In this document: piece by piece, positions 1-10,251 of the stretch
How the letters are laid out: each line of letters starts with the position of its first letter
Position numbering within the stretch: the stretch's first letter is position 1
NCBI RefSeq assembly: GCF_019649055.1
Contig: NW_026570305.1
Location: forward strand, 558,001 to 622,000
Reading direction: 5' to 3'
From: Paramacrobiotus metropolitanus
Lineage: Eukaryota > Tardigrada > Eutardigrada > Parachela > Macrobiotidae
DNA length: 64,000 nucleotides
Translations under genes and position numbers: made by a program
The notes under the pieces: model-generated
What the model saw: only the letters and a program-made list of their open reading frames with translations
Databases searched by the model: none
What the model was told of the DNA's origin: nothing

Positions 1-15
1 CTTTCTGCTACTTAC

Positions 16-290
16 TCTGTTAACGTGCGGCTATCGATGTTGCGCAGCTGGATGTCGCGATCCGCTGATTCTTTGTAGTCCGACGTGAACATGGTGAGGA
101 AGTACGTGCTGTGCGCACTCAGCACAATGCGATGACAGGGAATACCAGCGGCCGCCTCTTCTGCACCTTTGAGGAACACATCACACAGGATCCCCATCGT
201 CTGCAAACTACGTAATCGGCCCACGAATCCATCCATGCCGCTGCGAGGGTTGCCGGGTTCTGCTGGCAACGGAGAATCCCCTGAAGACAT
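16..290 (-). CDS. BTB/POZ (kelch-like) protein, 5' exon, partial
   Basis: The minus strand encodes the N-terminal half of a BTB/POZ domain: CDVFLKG, then CHRIVLSAHSTYF, then MFTSDYKES and IQLRNID. This is the pattern of kelch-like substrate adaptors for CUL3 ubiquitin ligases, where BTB mediates dimerisation and cullin binding. The exon runs into a strong donor (GTAAGT, read from 15 downward) in phase 2, so the remaining BTB, BACK and any kelch repeats lie outside the window. I chose the Met at 290 because the 43 residues upstream in frame look like untranslated sequence; a later Met at 236 is also possible. Only about 92 residues are visible, so kelch-like versus plain BTB cannot be decided. 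Confidence 0.8.
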
Positions 291-419
291 GGTGGGTCCC
301 CGTCGGGTATGTGGGTTAGGGAAGTGGAATACTGTGGGAAGGCTCGCGCCTGTGGCTAACGGAGAGACGGTAAGAATCGGGCTAACAATGAGCTCTCTAC
401 AGTAAGAAATTACAGTCAC

Positions 420-1690
420 TGTATGACTGGAAGATTTACATTATACCTTCATACACCAGGTACACCCAACCTGACAGCTTATCAAAATTGATTAATTTTG
501 GGTCGACAGACTGCAACAAAATACGAATTGAAATTAATGTCAAACGTTTGGATATTGTATACCAGAACGATATTGTGCTGAATTCAGCCTGTATAGCTTC
601 AGACGGCTAAATCAGCTTAATCCAATTGGGTGACAGCCATTGCGAGACGCCCGATTAATTATCTGCGCTTAAGCAAGGCGAATTAAATAAGTTTTCACCT
701 TTCTGATTCCCTGAAAAAGGCGTGGCTAAATTTAAGCCGATTTCGGCCGGAGGCTCAAAGCTGACAATGAAACTCAAGCAGCGTATGTACTGTGTACTCG
801 TATTATCTTAGCCGACCCGAAGGCCAGCGGAACACTGCGCCCGCCGGATCACAACTTATTGCATGCACTATTCTCGCAGTACAGTGGTAGTATGTCTCGC
901 AGTTCTCTGTAGTATGTACCCTTGTCAGATATGGATTTACTGATATCACTTTTCGTTGTATTATTGACATTTCCATCTTGTTTATGTATTATGGCGAAAT
1001 TGCGTTAACTGTGAACTGAATATTAAAACAGTTAGCGAGAAAAGTGAAGTCAAATCCGTGGAAAATTTCCTGTACGCTTTGATTCAACGTGATTCAGTTG
1101 CCGCCGGCAATTTGCAGACGGAGTGCTATAAAACTGCATTTTCTTTCGATCAATAGTGTTGGCGATCTGCCGGTTTTTTTCTATAAGAATACGTACTTTC
1201 TTTTCCGCTGTTTTCGTTAGCCATCCGAACCGAACAACTTGTCCATCGCCATAAAAAAGACGGTAATAAGTAAAGAAACTGATTTTATTCGCCCCAATAC
1301 ATAAATAAAAAACCGTTTTTAAACTTTACGTCTACATATCTGCACGCCGATCCGATATTTCCGAACATTAGCGTAAATTTAAACCCGACACTTTTACATA
1401 CATGTTCTGAAACGTACCGCCGGTACCGGTACACCGTACACAAGTATAAGTCCCCAATATGTACACGATGATGTCACTGGTATCACACCCTTAAACAACT
1501 TTCTGATAAATTTTTAATCGCTTTTGTTGAAGTTTTATAATAACTGAAGTTGAACCGTGACCGTAAATTTAAATACCGAGGGTCAATCCTGTTAGAAGCC
1601 ATTTCCTTGTCCCATATCGGCTCGTGTGACGTATCGTTTTACAAAATCAGCGTCCTGTATACACAAATTGTCAACCTTAGCACTTTCACG
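420..1690. other. intergenic stretch
   Basis: No coding exon supported. AT-rich sequence between the BTB gene (minus) and the Gly/Pro-rich gene (plus), presumably including the BTB promoter. ORFs here are short and lack family signals. Confidence 0.5.
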
Positions 1691-1694
1691 CGGA

Positions 1695-1900
1695 CCGCGT
1701 TATGGAAAATTCACACAGTCAATACGCGGCACAGCATGTATGTGGTTGTTGTTCAAATATTCAATCGACTGCAGGTCTATGCAAATGGCGGACTGATTAA
1801 CACTGTTTAATTTACCAAGTAAAAAAGCCATACAGGAATGACTGGCCTGTTTCGAATAGAATAATGGATTTTCTATATAAACTCTGAAACTGCATTCTCG
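1695..1900 (+). promoter_or_regulatory. core promoter and upstream block of the 2035 gene, shared with the 9547 gene
   Basis: A TATATAA box lies at 1874-1880, followed by CTCTGAAACTGCATTC. An octamer ATGCAAAT sits at 1779-1786, 95 bp upstream of the TATA box. A further block (about 1695-1746) matches the sequence around 9790-9839 in inverted orientation. The same elements in the same order and spacing precede the paralogue on the minus strand, which supports a functional promoter inherited by duplication. Confidence 0.65.
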
Positions 1901-1988
1901 GCTAAACACTTACCATGACATTGGATTAGGCTAAATAGCTGCATTCTCGGCTAAACACTTACCATGACATTGGATTAGGCTAAATAGC
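1891..1988. repeat. 49-bp tandem duplication, two copies
   Basis: Two essentially identical 49-bp units (1891-1939 and 1940-1988) lie between the TATA box and the start codon of the 2035 gene. The paralogue at 9547 has a single copy, so its TATA-to-ATG distance is shorter by about the same length (118 versus 161 bp). This is a duplication in the 5' leader. Confidence 0.85.
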
Positions 1989-2034
1989 TGACTGCTTAAG
2001 GGCCTAGTATGTCATTCTAATAGTGACCTTTAAC

Positions 2035-2774
2035 ATGCGCAGTTTGTTTATTATTGCTACGGTCACTTTTGCCACTGTACGATCGGTAAGTCAGTAAAAC
2101 TAATTACATACTGGAGTTTATGCCAGGCATTGAATTCATGCGTAAAATGTGGCTTCAAACATAAACTGATAGCTAGCGCTGCTCTTTAGACATCTGCTGC
2201 GTGCTCGTGTAATTGTTGGGATGGATCGCGTGGACAACGTGGACAAGGCACCAGCGGACAGTACTCCAGCTCTGCCAATTCCGGATACCCATCCAGTTCG
2301 AGCGGCTATCCATCCCCCAGCGCAAGCGCACCCGCCGGATATCCCTCATCAGCCAGCAACACTGGAAGCAGTCCTGCCACTGCATCCTCCCCACCTGGCT
2401 ACCCACCAGGCTATCCTTCCGCTGCATCCTCCCCACCAGGCTACCCTCCAGGCTATTTTTCCGCATCCTCCCCAGCAGGCTATCCGGATTATGGCAGCTA
2501 TTATGCCTCTGATGCAGCCAGCGCCAGTAGGAACGCGGCTGCGAATACGCCGACGGCAGCGTCTAGCGCCGCGGCTTCAACATCAAGCAACCCTGCAGCT
2601 GCGGCGACCTCCAACGCTCAACCGTCAGCTGCCACCAGCCGCTCCAGCCTGCCCCAGTCCCCACTACAGCTAATCAGCTACGCTAGTAATCCGGTACCTG
2701 CAGGTCCTAGTCAACCACGTGGCTCGCCAGCGCGGTTGGCAGCGCAAGGATTGCAGAGGGCGAATCGCGGGTGA
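2035..2774 (+). CDS. secreted Gly/Pro/Tyr/Ala/Ser-rich low-complexity protein (paralogue A)
   Basis: Two exons: 2035-2085 and 2190-2774. Exon 1 is 51 bp and encodes a signal peptide (MRSLFIIATVTFATVRS) ending at GTAAGT in phase 0; exon 2 starts after CTCTTTAG in phase 0. The mature part begins with a Cys-rich patch (CSCNCW), then GQ/GYP repeats (PPGYP, PGYF, AGYP), an Ala/Ser/Asn-rich region and a conserved end (GSPARLAAQGL). The reading frame has no internal Met, and a misleading ATG frame overlaps it at 2221. The 211-residue product resembles structural or adhesive secreted proteins in composition only; function is unknown. Its close paralogue is the minus-strand gene at 8597-9547. Confidence 0.75.
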
Positions 2775-3688
2775 AAAGAGCTATTTATATAATTTTACTT
2801 TTTTAACGTAAACCGACTCTTTCTTTGCTTTCTTGTCTATCCAAAAGATGTTATAAAATTAGTACTGCGCATGTGAGTCCTGAATGTTATGAAATTAGTA
2901 TATTCCATTCATATTCATATTTCCATATGAATATGAAACAAATTAATAAGCGGTAGAACGTAGAACCAGAAAGTGCAAATCGCAGCACGATTAGAAAACT
3001 GGAAAAGGTGGTACTAAATTCTAATATACAGTCATGTATCGGTTATTTTCGGTTTTTTCCTGAACCATTGTTCCTAAGTTTAGGCTACTTAGCGATATCA
3101 CCCATTACAAAAGCTACTTTACTGTGCCTTTCTCGCCGCTTATTGGCTGTTGTATTCATGAAGATCACAATTTTAATTTCTGTACCTTTCACCGACCACA
3201 TCCCACAGCCAGAATTATCTTAGTTTTGCTGCAACCTTGCCCAAAATTTTGCTAGTTGTTTCTTGTCCTTTTCTTCTTGCACATCAGCTTGCTGTGTGTA
3301 CTGTATACTTGCTATTAAACTCTTGCGATGACCTTGTGTTATGCTGCTTAACCGCAAGGGGATATCTGTGCGTTATCAGCCGGGAGAAAGGTTAGTCAGC
3401 TTCCGGCCAGCCTCACTGACGACCGTGCCGCGTGTTTTGCAAATAAATTTTAGCTACTGGTGTTAGCTGGTAATTTTAGCTGTGGTGCCAAGTGAATTCC
3501 GCACTTTTTCGTACAGCATTCTCCACAAGCGCTGTATGGACGGCTTTAGCGTTCAGTGAGTTCACTGTCTTAGACAGTGAACAGGCTTTTGAACTTACTG
3601 AACGAGCGAATGCAGTAATTCATATTCAGTAGTACAGGCGGGTACGTAAAACCAGTTCGAGCCAGCAATTAAATAATACGTACAATGT
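2775..3688. other. intergenic stretch
   Basis: Downstream flank of the 2035 gene. I see no supported exon or repeat. Confidence 0.5.
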
Positions 3689-3842
3689 AGGACGAAATGG
3701 TCGCATAGCCCCATACCCAGCATTCTGTACGCAAGCGGTGCAGTGCACTTGTACGAAACGGATATTTTGAACACAGTCGTACAGTGCACTGCGCTGCATA
3801 CGTACTGAATGTGGAGATGTTGGGTATGCGACCATTTTGTCC
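3689..3842. mobile_element. short foldback element (candidate MITE)
   Basis: The two ends are inverted copies: AGGACGAAATGGTCGCATA at 3689 and the reverse complement of TATGCGACCATTTTGTCCT ending at 3842. Inner segments also pair (GCAGTGCACTTGTACGA with TCGTACAGTGCACTGC). The whole 154-bp unit can fold into one imperfect hairpin. It has no coding capacity. Confidence 0.65.
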
Positions 3843-4029
3843 TAAGCTGTAATACAGTCAGCATATTTTTTAAACTTATATTGTAAAAATGAATTTTTTA
3901 TTGGATTCAACTCTTGAAATCTTGTCAGAAAGCCGTTGTGAAGCAGTAACAGTTTTTAAAGTGAGCAGAGCTCGGTTCTCTGCTACTGGCAGCCAGACGC
4001 TGTTCAGCGCGTTCAGCGAACGGTGAACC

Positions 4030-4218
4030 GTGATATACGGCAATAAGCAGGGCGCTATCCACTGGAAACTGAGAAACGGCTGAAAAAGGCGCCGATGGGG
4101 GAATCGAACCCCGGCTACGTCGTTAGATCCGCGTAGGCAGTACCACTGCACCACGGCGCAATACGTTGAAATCCCTTTGAAAGATTTTGTCGCTTTACGT
4201 GAGCCGCTTCGCCTCACA
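4030..4218 (-). repeat. tRNA-derived repeat (SINE-like), copy 1
   Basis: The minus strand of 4088-4159 has a tRNA-like 72-nt core with a perfect B box (GGTTCGATTCC), an A-box-like TGGTGCAGTGG, complementary ends (GCGCCG with CGGCGC) and a T run just downstream. The anticodon stem CTACG/CGTAG would close a 12-nt loop and the acceptor seventh pair is mismatched, so a normal tRNA is doubtful. Flanks on both sides of the core are repeated in copy 2 (4453-4640), which points to a tRNA-derived repeat. An intron-bearing or degenerate tRNA gene is the alternative. Confidence 0.6.
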
Positions 4219-4452
4219 CCCCTTTGCAGCTTTCGCTACGTCCTCGTAGCGAGACTAAGCGATCCTTTTTAAGCGGCGGCTCCGGCTCACCGCATCCTCC
4301 TAAGCGGTTGCAATTACCGCATCCTTTTATTCGTTTTTTCTTTATTCGTTTAGGCGGCTTCCCGATAACCGCTCCCGGCTCGTTCTCGTTTCCAGTGCGG
4401 CTTTCGTCCGCAGGGATGTAGAGGCACACTAACGCACTAGGCCCAACTCAAC

Positions 4453-4640
4453 CATGATACTGCAAATAAGCAGGCGCTATCCACTGGAACTGAAACGGCT
4501 GAAAAAAGGCGCCGATGGGGAATCGAACCCCGGCTACGTCGTTAGATCCGCGTAGGCAGTACCACTGCACCACGTGCAATACGTTGAAATCCTTTGAAAG
4601 ATTTTGTCGCTTTACGTGAGCCGCTTCTCGCCTCACTTTA
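4453..4640 (-). repeat. tRNA-derived repeat (SINE-like), copy 2
   Basis: Second copy of the preceding element with several small indels. Its 5' acceptor strand is broken (GCACG in place of GCGCCG), while the T arm pairs better than in copy 1. The core lies at 4508-4578, followed by the same flank (TTTGAAAGATTTTGTCGC region). The two copies are 420 bp apart in the same orientation. Confidence 0.6.
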
Positions 4641-5519
4641 CGTGAGCCGCTGTAGATGAACACGCTTTACGAAATGGTGCGGAATTCACTTGGCACCACA
4701 GTATGTGTCTTTGATGCTTAAACCGGTTTTGTACAGTTGCTACAAGCCGTGTGACATGTTCGACCTGAACTGCTTTTTTTCGATGACAAACAATTTTCTA
4801 AGCCAGCCGAATAGAGAGACAACTGCACATCGTGCAAATTCTTTGGTACATTTTCATAGATTCCGGCAGATTCTCGTGATCATAGTTACCTACATCAAAA
4901 GCCGGTTATGGCACTATGGCGGTTATAGCGTTGTTAAAAAGTGGTGAGGGATTTCCCGCTCAATTATAGCACAGGTTGTAAAACAAACAGGCGTGGCGGG
5001 TGCGACATCGACTGATTATGGTCGTCTGTACAGAGCTAATGCTTGGACGGAAAAACGCCCCCGATTTCATAAGCTGCATTCCTGAATGCAGGAATGTTAA
5101 AAATCTTGACACTGTGCTTAGAAAGTAACAGCTGCGCTTGGAGTGATCCTTAAAAAAAGTTGTGCAAGTGGAGACTGCGCATTTGTCGCAGAGGTAAAAG
5201 ATGTATGATATATGCACCACCAAAGAGATCGCAATCGTTTCCGCGACGGAAGTGATGCACCATTATTTCGGCAAAACATCACCGAGAACCTGCAGCAGTT
5301 TCAATCCGCTAAGAACATTATCAGTCTTGTAATCAGCGGACGTGCAAACAGCCAGTGCGCAAAATCTGGTACCACCTTCCAGGCTAGGCTGCATACATGC
5401 AAGTAGTGCAAGTGATCCATGTCGTATTCCACAATATCAATAAAAATTATACTATACCCGCTTTGGAGCGTACATGATTTATTTACGTTTTGTAAGCAGT
5501 AGCAGTAATGTCTTTTCCG
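4641..5519. other. upstream region of astacin 1
   Basis: No exon supported. A short block, GGAAGTGATGCACC at 5248-5261, is conserved about 270 bp upstream of both astacin genes (second copy 20107-20120) and may be a promoter element. Confidence 0.5.
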
Positions 5520-7055
5520 ATGTACCTCACGATATTATGGTTTTCTACCGTCATTCCGGTACTGCGCGGAAGTAATGTTTCGGTGCCTACAGGTACGTTT
5601 CTACAGGTCAAATGACAGTCAAATTGCAAATCCGCATTCACAACAGCGTTGAAATGCCTCTTAGTTATTTATCATCTCACTGAGCCCAGTTTTTAATCTC
5701 ACAAAGACTGGAGAAGCATGTTCAACGAGAGGATCCTGGAGACCGCCGAACTGCAGATGAGTGATGGTACGTTCTATCCCGACGACATAATTGGGGATAG
5801 CGGCGATTCCGATGGACGACATAGTCAGCATGCCGCAATTAAACGGACGGGTCTTCTTCTGGAGCATAACTACTGGCTGAATAACGGGAGAAACATACCA
5901 TATGAAATACGGAATTTCGGTACGTTAGAGTTACGTTGAAATCCTTTTTGCGTTTAGCTAAGAAGCCTCCTGACGAAGGCGCATCTTGTAGGGGCAAATG
6001 AGCGACTTCGGATACAAGAAGCACTGCGATTTATTGAACGCCGCACTTTGCACTGCATAACCTTTAAACACCGTGCCAGCACTGCGAATGAATCAGAATA
6101 TATCGTATTTATGCCGACAAGAAGAGGGTAAGACCATAAAACGAATTACTGAATAATTATGTAAGCATTGTGGCTTTTTCACAGGTGCCAAGCAGACGTC
6201 GGACGGGTGCCTGGATTTAGTACTCGAGTGTTTTTGAGCACCGATTGCTTCACCTCCATGGGAATAATCCTGCATGAGATCCTCCACGCTCTAGGCATGT
6301 TTCACGAGCAGAACCGACCAGACCGCGACGAGCACATTGACATCTTCCCCAAGCACATCGTACCGGAAATGCAGGCCAATTTTCAGATCTTGCCTAATAT
6401 GTCCGTGCACGGGACCAAGTACGACGTCGAATCAATAATGCATTACGGAGCACTAGATTTCGCGGTGTCCTCTGCACAACCGGCCATATTGCCCAAACGG
6501 CACGCTCCACTGATGGGTCAGCGGCGCACTTTAACACACTTGGATGTGGCCAAGTTGCAGAACGCGTACAAATGTGAGTGGCCTGATCCGGGCGACGATC
6601 GACTGAAAGGGCCGTATTCTTCCACCAGTTTAACCTCGACGACTACGACGACTTCTCTAAGCAGTACGTTGAGCATGACTTCGACTCTGCCGAGTGAAAA
6701 TGCTGCTCTCAGTGCTCTGCGGAGCAGTGAAGTTCTCCTTCCCGTAAACGACACGGATACGTTCTCTAGTACCATAGAACGAATTTCTACAATACGTAGC
6801 CAGTTATCACAAAATGACGAATTTTCAAGGACCTTTTCGAGGTCTAACAGATTACTGGCAGACTTCATAACTCCAGCCGTTACAAATAACTTGGGTACTT
6901 CAGCTATGCAAGTAAAAGCCCTGGTTCCTTTACCCTACCCAACGAGACAGCAACTGTGGAGCCATTCCCCGAATTTTCCTCCGAACCGATCAGCGCTGAA
7001 CAATGCGCTCTGCAGTTTACCTCCAGTCATATATGAGCACCCTTGTATACATTAG
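5520..7055 (+). CDS. astacin-family zinc metalloprotease 1
   Basis: Four exons fit by phase: 5520-5592, 5707-5919, 5992-6127 and 6185-7055, giving about 430 residues. It begins with a signal peptide (MYLTILWFSTVIPVLRG), then a prodomain, then the mature boundary region with RTGLLLEHNYW and IPYEI. The zinc site HEILHALGMFHEQNRPDRD (His 171, 175, 181) and the Met-turn SIMHYG are intact, so the catalytic domain should be active as a secreted endopeptidase (M12A). The domain ends near AYKCEWPDP and is followed by a Ser/Thr-rich tail. The ORF then runs into a frame-shifted relic of the LRR module of its paralogue (20392-23909); the LDLa and Ig exons are missing. The catalytic part looks functional, the C-terminus truncated. 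Confidence 0.75.
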
Positions 7056-7776
7056 AAAAGTGTGAAAGCGCAATGGGACTTGATATCATTTGCGGACGCT
7101 TACGAACGCCATCAAGGACGCTTCGGCGCCTGAGTGTGTTGCTATCCTTACCCCCATTGAGACCGGTGCGGGTGTCTTTGTACGACGGCGATCACGTGGC
7201 CTTTGATAATCTCGCGCCAGTTCGCACCCAGGTCGTCGTATTCCAGTTGAACAAATGTCTTTCGGACCGTGCATTGAGTAAGATAACACAGTTGGGCTTT
7301 GCCAATTTGCTGGATGTATGGTTTCGCGGCTGCACCGGATTACTGTATATGTTAGAAAAGCCGATTTCAGCGAATCACCTCGGTTGAAAGTGATCATGTT
7401 CGGGAATTCAACCATCCAGTCGCTGGAAAGGGATACGTTTACCGATCTTCCGGATTTACGGCTGTTGTCGCTGGAGACGGATTTCTACGCCATGACCACC
7501 TTTAGTTGGCGGGTACGTGATTACCTGAACCAGCTGCACTGTGAATGTTCTTTTCACTGGTATCGACAATGGTGGCGCACTAATACCCGGCTGCTGCGCA
7601 AAGCGGCTGATCACGAAGTGTACCGAATAGCTAATTCCTGGGGAAATGGTGCCAAACGACCCGAGCAGGTTTTTCTGCCGGTGGATTGCGAAGACAATCC
7701 GCTTCCTTCCGGTACTTATGCCATCGATTTCACACAGACGGAGTTTTCACTGCATGAACCGGCTTGCGAGTGACAA
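6960..7776 (+). pseudogene. decayed LRR/LRRCT module of astacin 1
   Basis: Translation in changing frames matches the last exon of astacin 2: FPEFSSEPISAEQCALQFT near 6970, then a TGA stop, then LRRLSVLLSLPPLRPVR near 7120, a 5-bp insertion near 7345 that shifts frame, and finally DFSESPRLKVIMFGNSTIQ with the C-terminal cap LHCECSFHWYRQWWR to a stop at about 7773. At least one stop and two frame changes break the module relative to the paralogue. No introns that restore the frame were found, apart from an implausible 35-nt one. It is best read as a relic attached to the 3' end of astacin 1. Confidence 0.7.
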
Positions 7777-8596
7777 AACTGCTTGCCCAATCAACTAACA
7801 TTTACCTAGATAAGATACTAAAACTACCAAGGTTTTTGTCCGCAGTTGTGTCGATAATGATGCAGAATTTAGCAGTTACGGTAATGTGTTCAACATCGTG
7901 CATGTTATAGAGTTTACTCAGAGTTTAGTGTACGCGATTCTTACGTGTTGCGATCCACGCATTCGGACCAAGCTTAAAGCTTATAAGCATTTTACCATGA
8001 ACTCCGGATGCGATTACCTTTGGTAGCAGTGGTATTAGACAGCAGATATGACATTTAATAATAATTTCAGCAAATTTGTGTGTTCTCAACAACTTTGCTT
8101 TGAATAGAGTTTTCTTCGTTGCGATCGGCGTTGATTATCTGCACAATTACAACGTCTAGAAAAACGTGCCTAAATAGATCAGTTCACCTTTCACATACTT
8201 TGTACACAGGATTGTTCGTGTATGTGAATCTTAAAACTTTATTTAAAGTGGTTTGATATATACGCGGGAAATGGGCGCACTACCATGGACGCTCGATTAG
8301 GCACTCAATAAAGAAAACTTTAGGTCCAACTGAGATCGCGCTGCTTATGCAAATAAGTACCTAATTATAAAGATAAGTAACAACGGCAGCCGGTTGTCGC
8401 TGCGTTGAAAATTCCGGTACCAAGAAGACTGCTAAAACGCTATACCACCGGCGCCAATGACGCAAAATCTGCTGCTGTACAAAATAGAGATTACTGATTT
8501 CACGGGGTAATGCGGCTATACAATCCTTGTACGCTCCGGTTGTCTATGACAAGTCAATCTACAGTAAGTCTACGAGTAGTCGACAGATTTACTTCA
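7777..8596. other. intergenic stretch between astacin 1 and the Gly-rich gene
   Basis: AT-rich with no supported exon. The two genes are convergent, so this holds both 3' ends. Confidence 0.5.
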
Positions 8597-9547
8597 TCAT
8601 TGCAGTTGAATGGGTGATTGACCCCCGGCAGCGCTTTGCAGCAGCCCCTGCGCGGCCAGCCGACTCGGTGATCCACGCTGTTGATTCGCTGCCGAACGGG
8701 CTGCAGCAGCCGGATAGTTGGCGTTCCGGGCTGCCGATGGCAGGGCGGAGAAGGCCGTGACAGCGGGGGGTGTATTAGGGGTGCCGCTTTGGGAGGAGCT
8801 GCCGATCCACACTCCCTGGGGCGTCTGGACCGCAGTGGGGGCATTTGGTGCACTGGCGGTGCCTGTACCGTAGTCAGGGTAGGCGGGGTAGTCATTGGAG
8901 GGGGCCGCGGGGGCGGGGTAGCCAGCAGCGGTGGCGCCGGAAGCAGGGTATCCAGCGATAGGAGTGCCGACGATGACGGGACCAGACGACTGGAATCCGC
9001 CATTATTTCTGCATCCTCTATATCCGCCAAAGTTTCCCGAGTATCCGCCGTTGGTTGGCCCACGGTACGGTCCGTTACCACCTTGCCCGCGGAATCCATT
9101 ACCACCCGGACCACGAAATCCGTTGCCTCCCTGTCCGCGGAATCCATTGGAACTTTGTCCGCGGTTGCCATTGCCACCTGGTCCACGATTCCAGCAGTCA
9201 CCGACAGCAGCACCCTAGACAAAAGAGTAATACAAGTTATACAACCTTGTATAAACTTTAGGCTCTGGCTTATTACCGGCCGCATTAGCAAGCAAAAGTT
9301 TTTCTATAAGTTAAGAAGATCTATTTATGTTATTGGCTTTTTACAGTACTTCCCGTCGACGCGGTATATGGAACTGACCAATAAAAAGCCGACTTTTCTT
9401 GTACCCAGTCATAGTTTTTTTAAATTTAAACATCTAACCAACAGGCGACGTACTTGTAATTCTAATGTAAATTACAGTTCTGTGTTAACTTACCGACGAC
9501 TCACTGGCAACAACAACGATAATAATAAGAATCAAAGAGCCGAGCAT
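8597..9547 (-). CDS. secreted Gly/Asn/Arg-rich low-complexity protein (paralogue B)
   Basis: Two exons on the minus strand: 9547-9494 (54 bp, signal peptide MLGSLILIIIVVVASESS, ends at GTAAGT in phase 0) and 9214-8597 (starts after TGTCTAG, phase 0). The mature protein starts with GDCWNRG, has tandem GGNGFRG(Q/P) heptad-like repeats, a GYP/AGYPA segment, and ends with GSPSRLAAQGL and a Gln-rich tail; about 223 residues. Exon layout, N-terminal Cys-Trp and the RLAAQGL block match the gene at 2035-2774. The antisense strand also has long ORFs, which are shadows of the repeats. Structural or adhesive secretion is a guess from composition only. Confidence 0.75.
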
Positions 9548-9639
9548 CTTAAGAAAGGTCACAGGACACCTTAACGAACCGTCAGTCAACCGAAAGGAAC
9601 TGTGAACTATTGCTACCACTAGTACTGCCACGCTCATCT

Positions 9640-9839
9640 GCGAATGCAGTTTCAAGGTTTATATAGAAGGCCAGCCTTTTCGAAACCGTCCAGTCATCCT
9701 TTATAAAGTATTTCCGTGGAACATCACTCCGCAGCAGCTAATCAGAAAGCCATTTGCATAAAATGATAAACCTGCACTTGTTTGAATACAAACCACATAC
9801 TACACCGTGCATTGACTGTGTGAATTTTCCATAACGCGG
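9640..9839 (-). promoter_or_regulatory. core promoter and upstream block of the 9547 gene
   Basis: Reading the minus strand, ATGCAAAT (9759-9752), then TATATAA (9665-9659), then CTTGAAACTGCATTC. Octamer-to-TATA spacing is 94 bp, versus 95 bp in the plus-strand paralogue. A conserved distal block lies at 9790-9839. Confidence 0.65.
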
Positions 9840-10251
9840 TCGGTGTGAAAGTGCTAGAGTTGGCACTTCGTGTAAAGCGCACGTTAGTGACTTAGTAAAG
9901 CGATATGTCACATGTGCCGATATGGGGCGTAGAGAGGTAACTGGTGACTAGATTGTGTTTGCCCATAATTCAAACTTCAAAGTACCCACCATCAGTTTTT
10001 TATGTAAAGTTGTTAATGTGATACAAAAACTGATTATACAGTGGTTTAATGACGAGCTATCAGTGCCACCTGGAATTGCTGTATCGTGACTGGTTTCGTC
10101 AGTTTTGACATTTCTGCGAGGCAATCAGAATAGAAGCTGCAGATACGTCATACATGTCAATTGTTGTAAGTACTTTGCGAAACATCAGTTGGAACCTCGG
10201 AAACGTACGTACGACTTCAAGCAACGCGCGTAGCACGAAAAATACGTACGC

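Noticed and set aside
2221-2673. Plus-strand ORF starting at ATG 2221 (Pro/His-rich)
   Set aside because: Wrong frame over the same exon; the frame entered from the 2190 acceptor continues the signal peptide in phase and matches the paralogue's conserved ends.
4088-4159. Functional tRNA gene
   Set aside because: Anticodon loop would be 12 nt and one acceptor pair fails; flanks are repeated with it, favouring a tRNA-derived repeat. Not excluded completely.
8681-9574. Long plus-strand ORF of 297 codons opposite the Gly-rich gene
   Set aside because: It is the antisense of the GGNGFRG and Ala/Pro repeats; the minus-strand frame has a signal-peptide exon, correct splice sites and a paralogue.
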